Of a stretch of DNA of 6,491 nt, positions 6,466 through 6,491 are shown piece by piece. Within the stretch, counting starts at the first letter, position 1; each line of letters begins with the position of its first letter. Source of the DNA: CAJBVG01 sp943372995 (lineage in GTDB: Bacteria > Bacteroidota > Bacteroidia > Sphingobacteriales > Sphingobacteriaceae); contig CALSAQ010000013.1 in assembly GCA_943372995.1 (NCBI GenBank), positions 1-6,491 on the forward strand, written 5' to 3'. Both the position numbers and the translations under genes were made by a program. Below the pieces are notes generated by a model, which saw nothing but the letters and a program-made list of their open reading frames with translations, was not told the origin of the DNA and did not search any database.

Positions 6466-6491
6466 ACTGGTGGCACGACTTAAGTCGTGCC
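6466..6491. repeat. Palindromic hairpin repeat, copy 2 (cut by the window end)
   Basis: The last 20 bases, GGCACGACTTAAGTCGTGCC (6472-6491), are a perfect palindrome preceded by AACTGGT. The reverse complement matches copy 1 over 27 bases with a single difference in the loop. Copy 1 shows that ACCAG should follow past the window end, which would give a longer palindrome closed by CTGGT/ACCAG. It lies 54 bp beyond the metK terminator and is inverted relative to copy 1, so both copies present the CTGG side to the gene they follow. Confidence 0.75.

Noticed and set aside
16..6491. The two inverted palindromes as terminal inverted repeats of one large mobile element
   Set aside because: The enclosed genes are core metabolism and envelope genes with no transposase or integrase, and each copy is itself a complete palindrome, so extragenic repeats fit better.

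Overview
The window carries five complete protein genes of a low-G+C bacterium, most likely a member of the Bacteroidota (flavobacterium-like). Pointers to this are the AT-rich sequence, the lack of Shine-Dalgarno sequences before the start codons, the look of the MetK and PckA proteins, and a bacterial SUI1 gene beside a lipid operon. The assignment is inference from sequence style, not a database result. No tRNA, rRNA, CRISPR array, transposase or defence gene is visible.

Layout from left to right. A palindromic hairpin repeat (16-44) is followed by a rho-independent terminator (54-82) for pckA. The minus-strand gene pckA (100-1716) encodes ATP-dependent phosphoenolpyruvate carboxykinase. 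After an 88-bp gap comes a tightly packed minus-strand operon, transcribed right to left: a membrane LTA-synthase/phosphoglycerol-transferase-like enzyme (3023-4906), a diacylglycerol-kinase-family lipid kinase (2142-3026) and a SUI1/YciH translation-factor homologue (1805-2149). Its genes overlap by 4 and 8 bp. A 199-bp AT-rich divergent intergenic region (4907-5105) separates this operon from plus-strand metK (5106-6359), S-adenosylmethionine synthase. metK ends in a strong terminator (6372-6411), then a small hairpin, then a second copy of the palindromic repeat that runs to the last base.

How the genes fit together: pckA and metK are housekeeping metabolism (gluconeogenesis or anaplerosis, and methyl-donor supply). 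The two overlapping envelope-lipid genes make biochemical sense as a pair. An LtaS/OpgB-type enzyme moves glycerol phosphate from phosphatidylglycerol and leaves diacylglycerol, and a DgkB-type kinase returns diacylglycerol to phosphatidic acid. The polymer or glycan that receives the phosphoglycerol in a Gram-negative Bacteroidota cell is unknown from this window.

Most of the window is ordinary chromosomal backbone. The signals that genes alone do not explain are the two copies of the palindromic repeat. Each lies just past a terminator and has the same orientation relative to the gene it follows. The operon logic is the other point of interest. I see no convincing new defence or mobile system.
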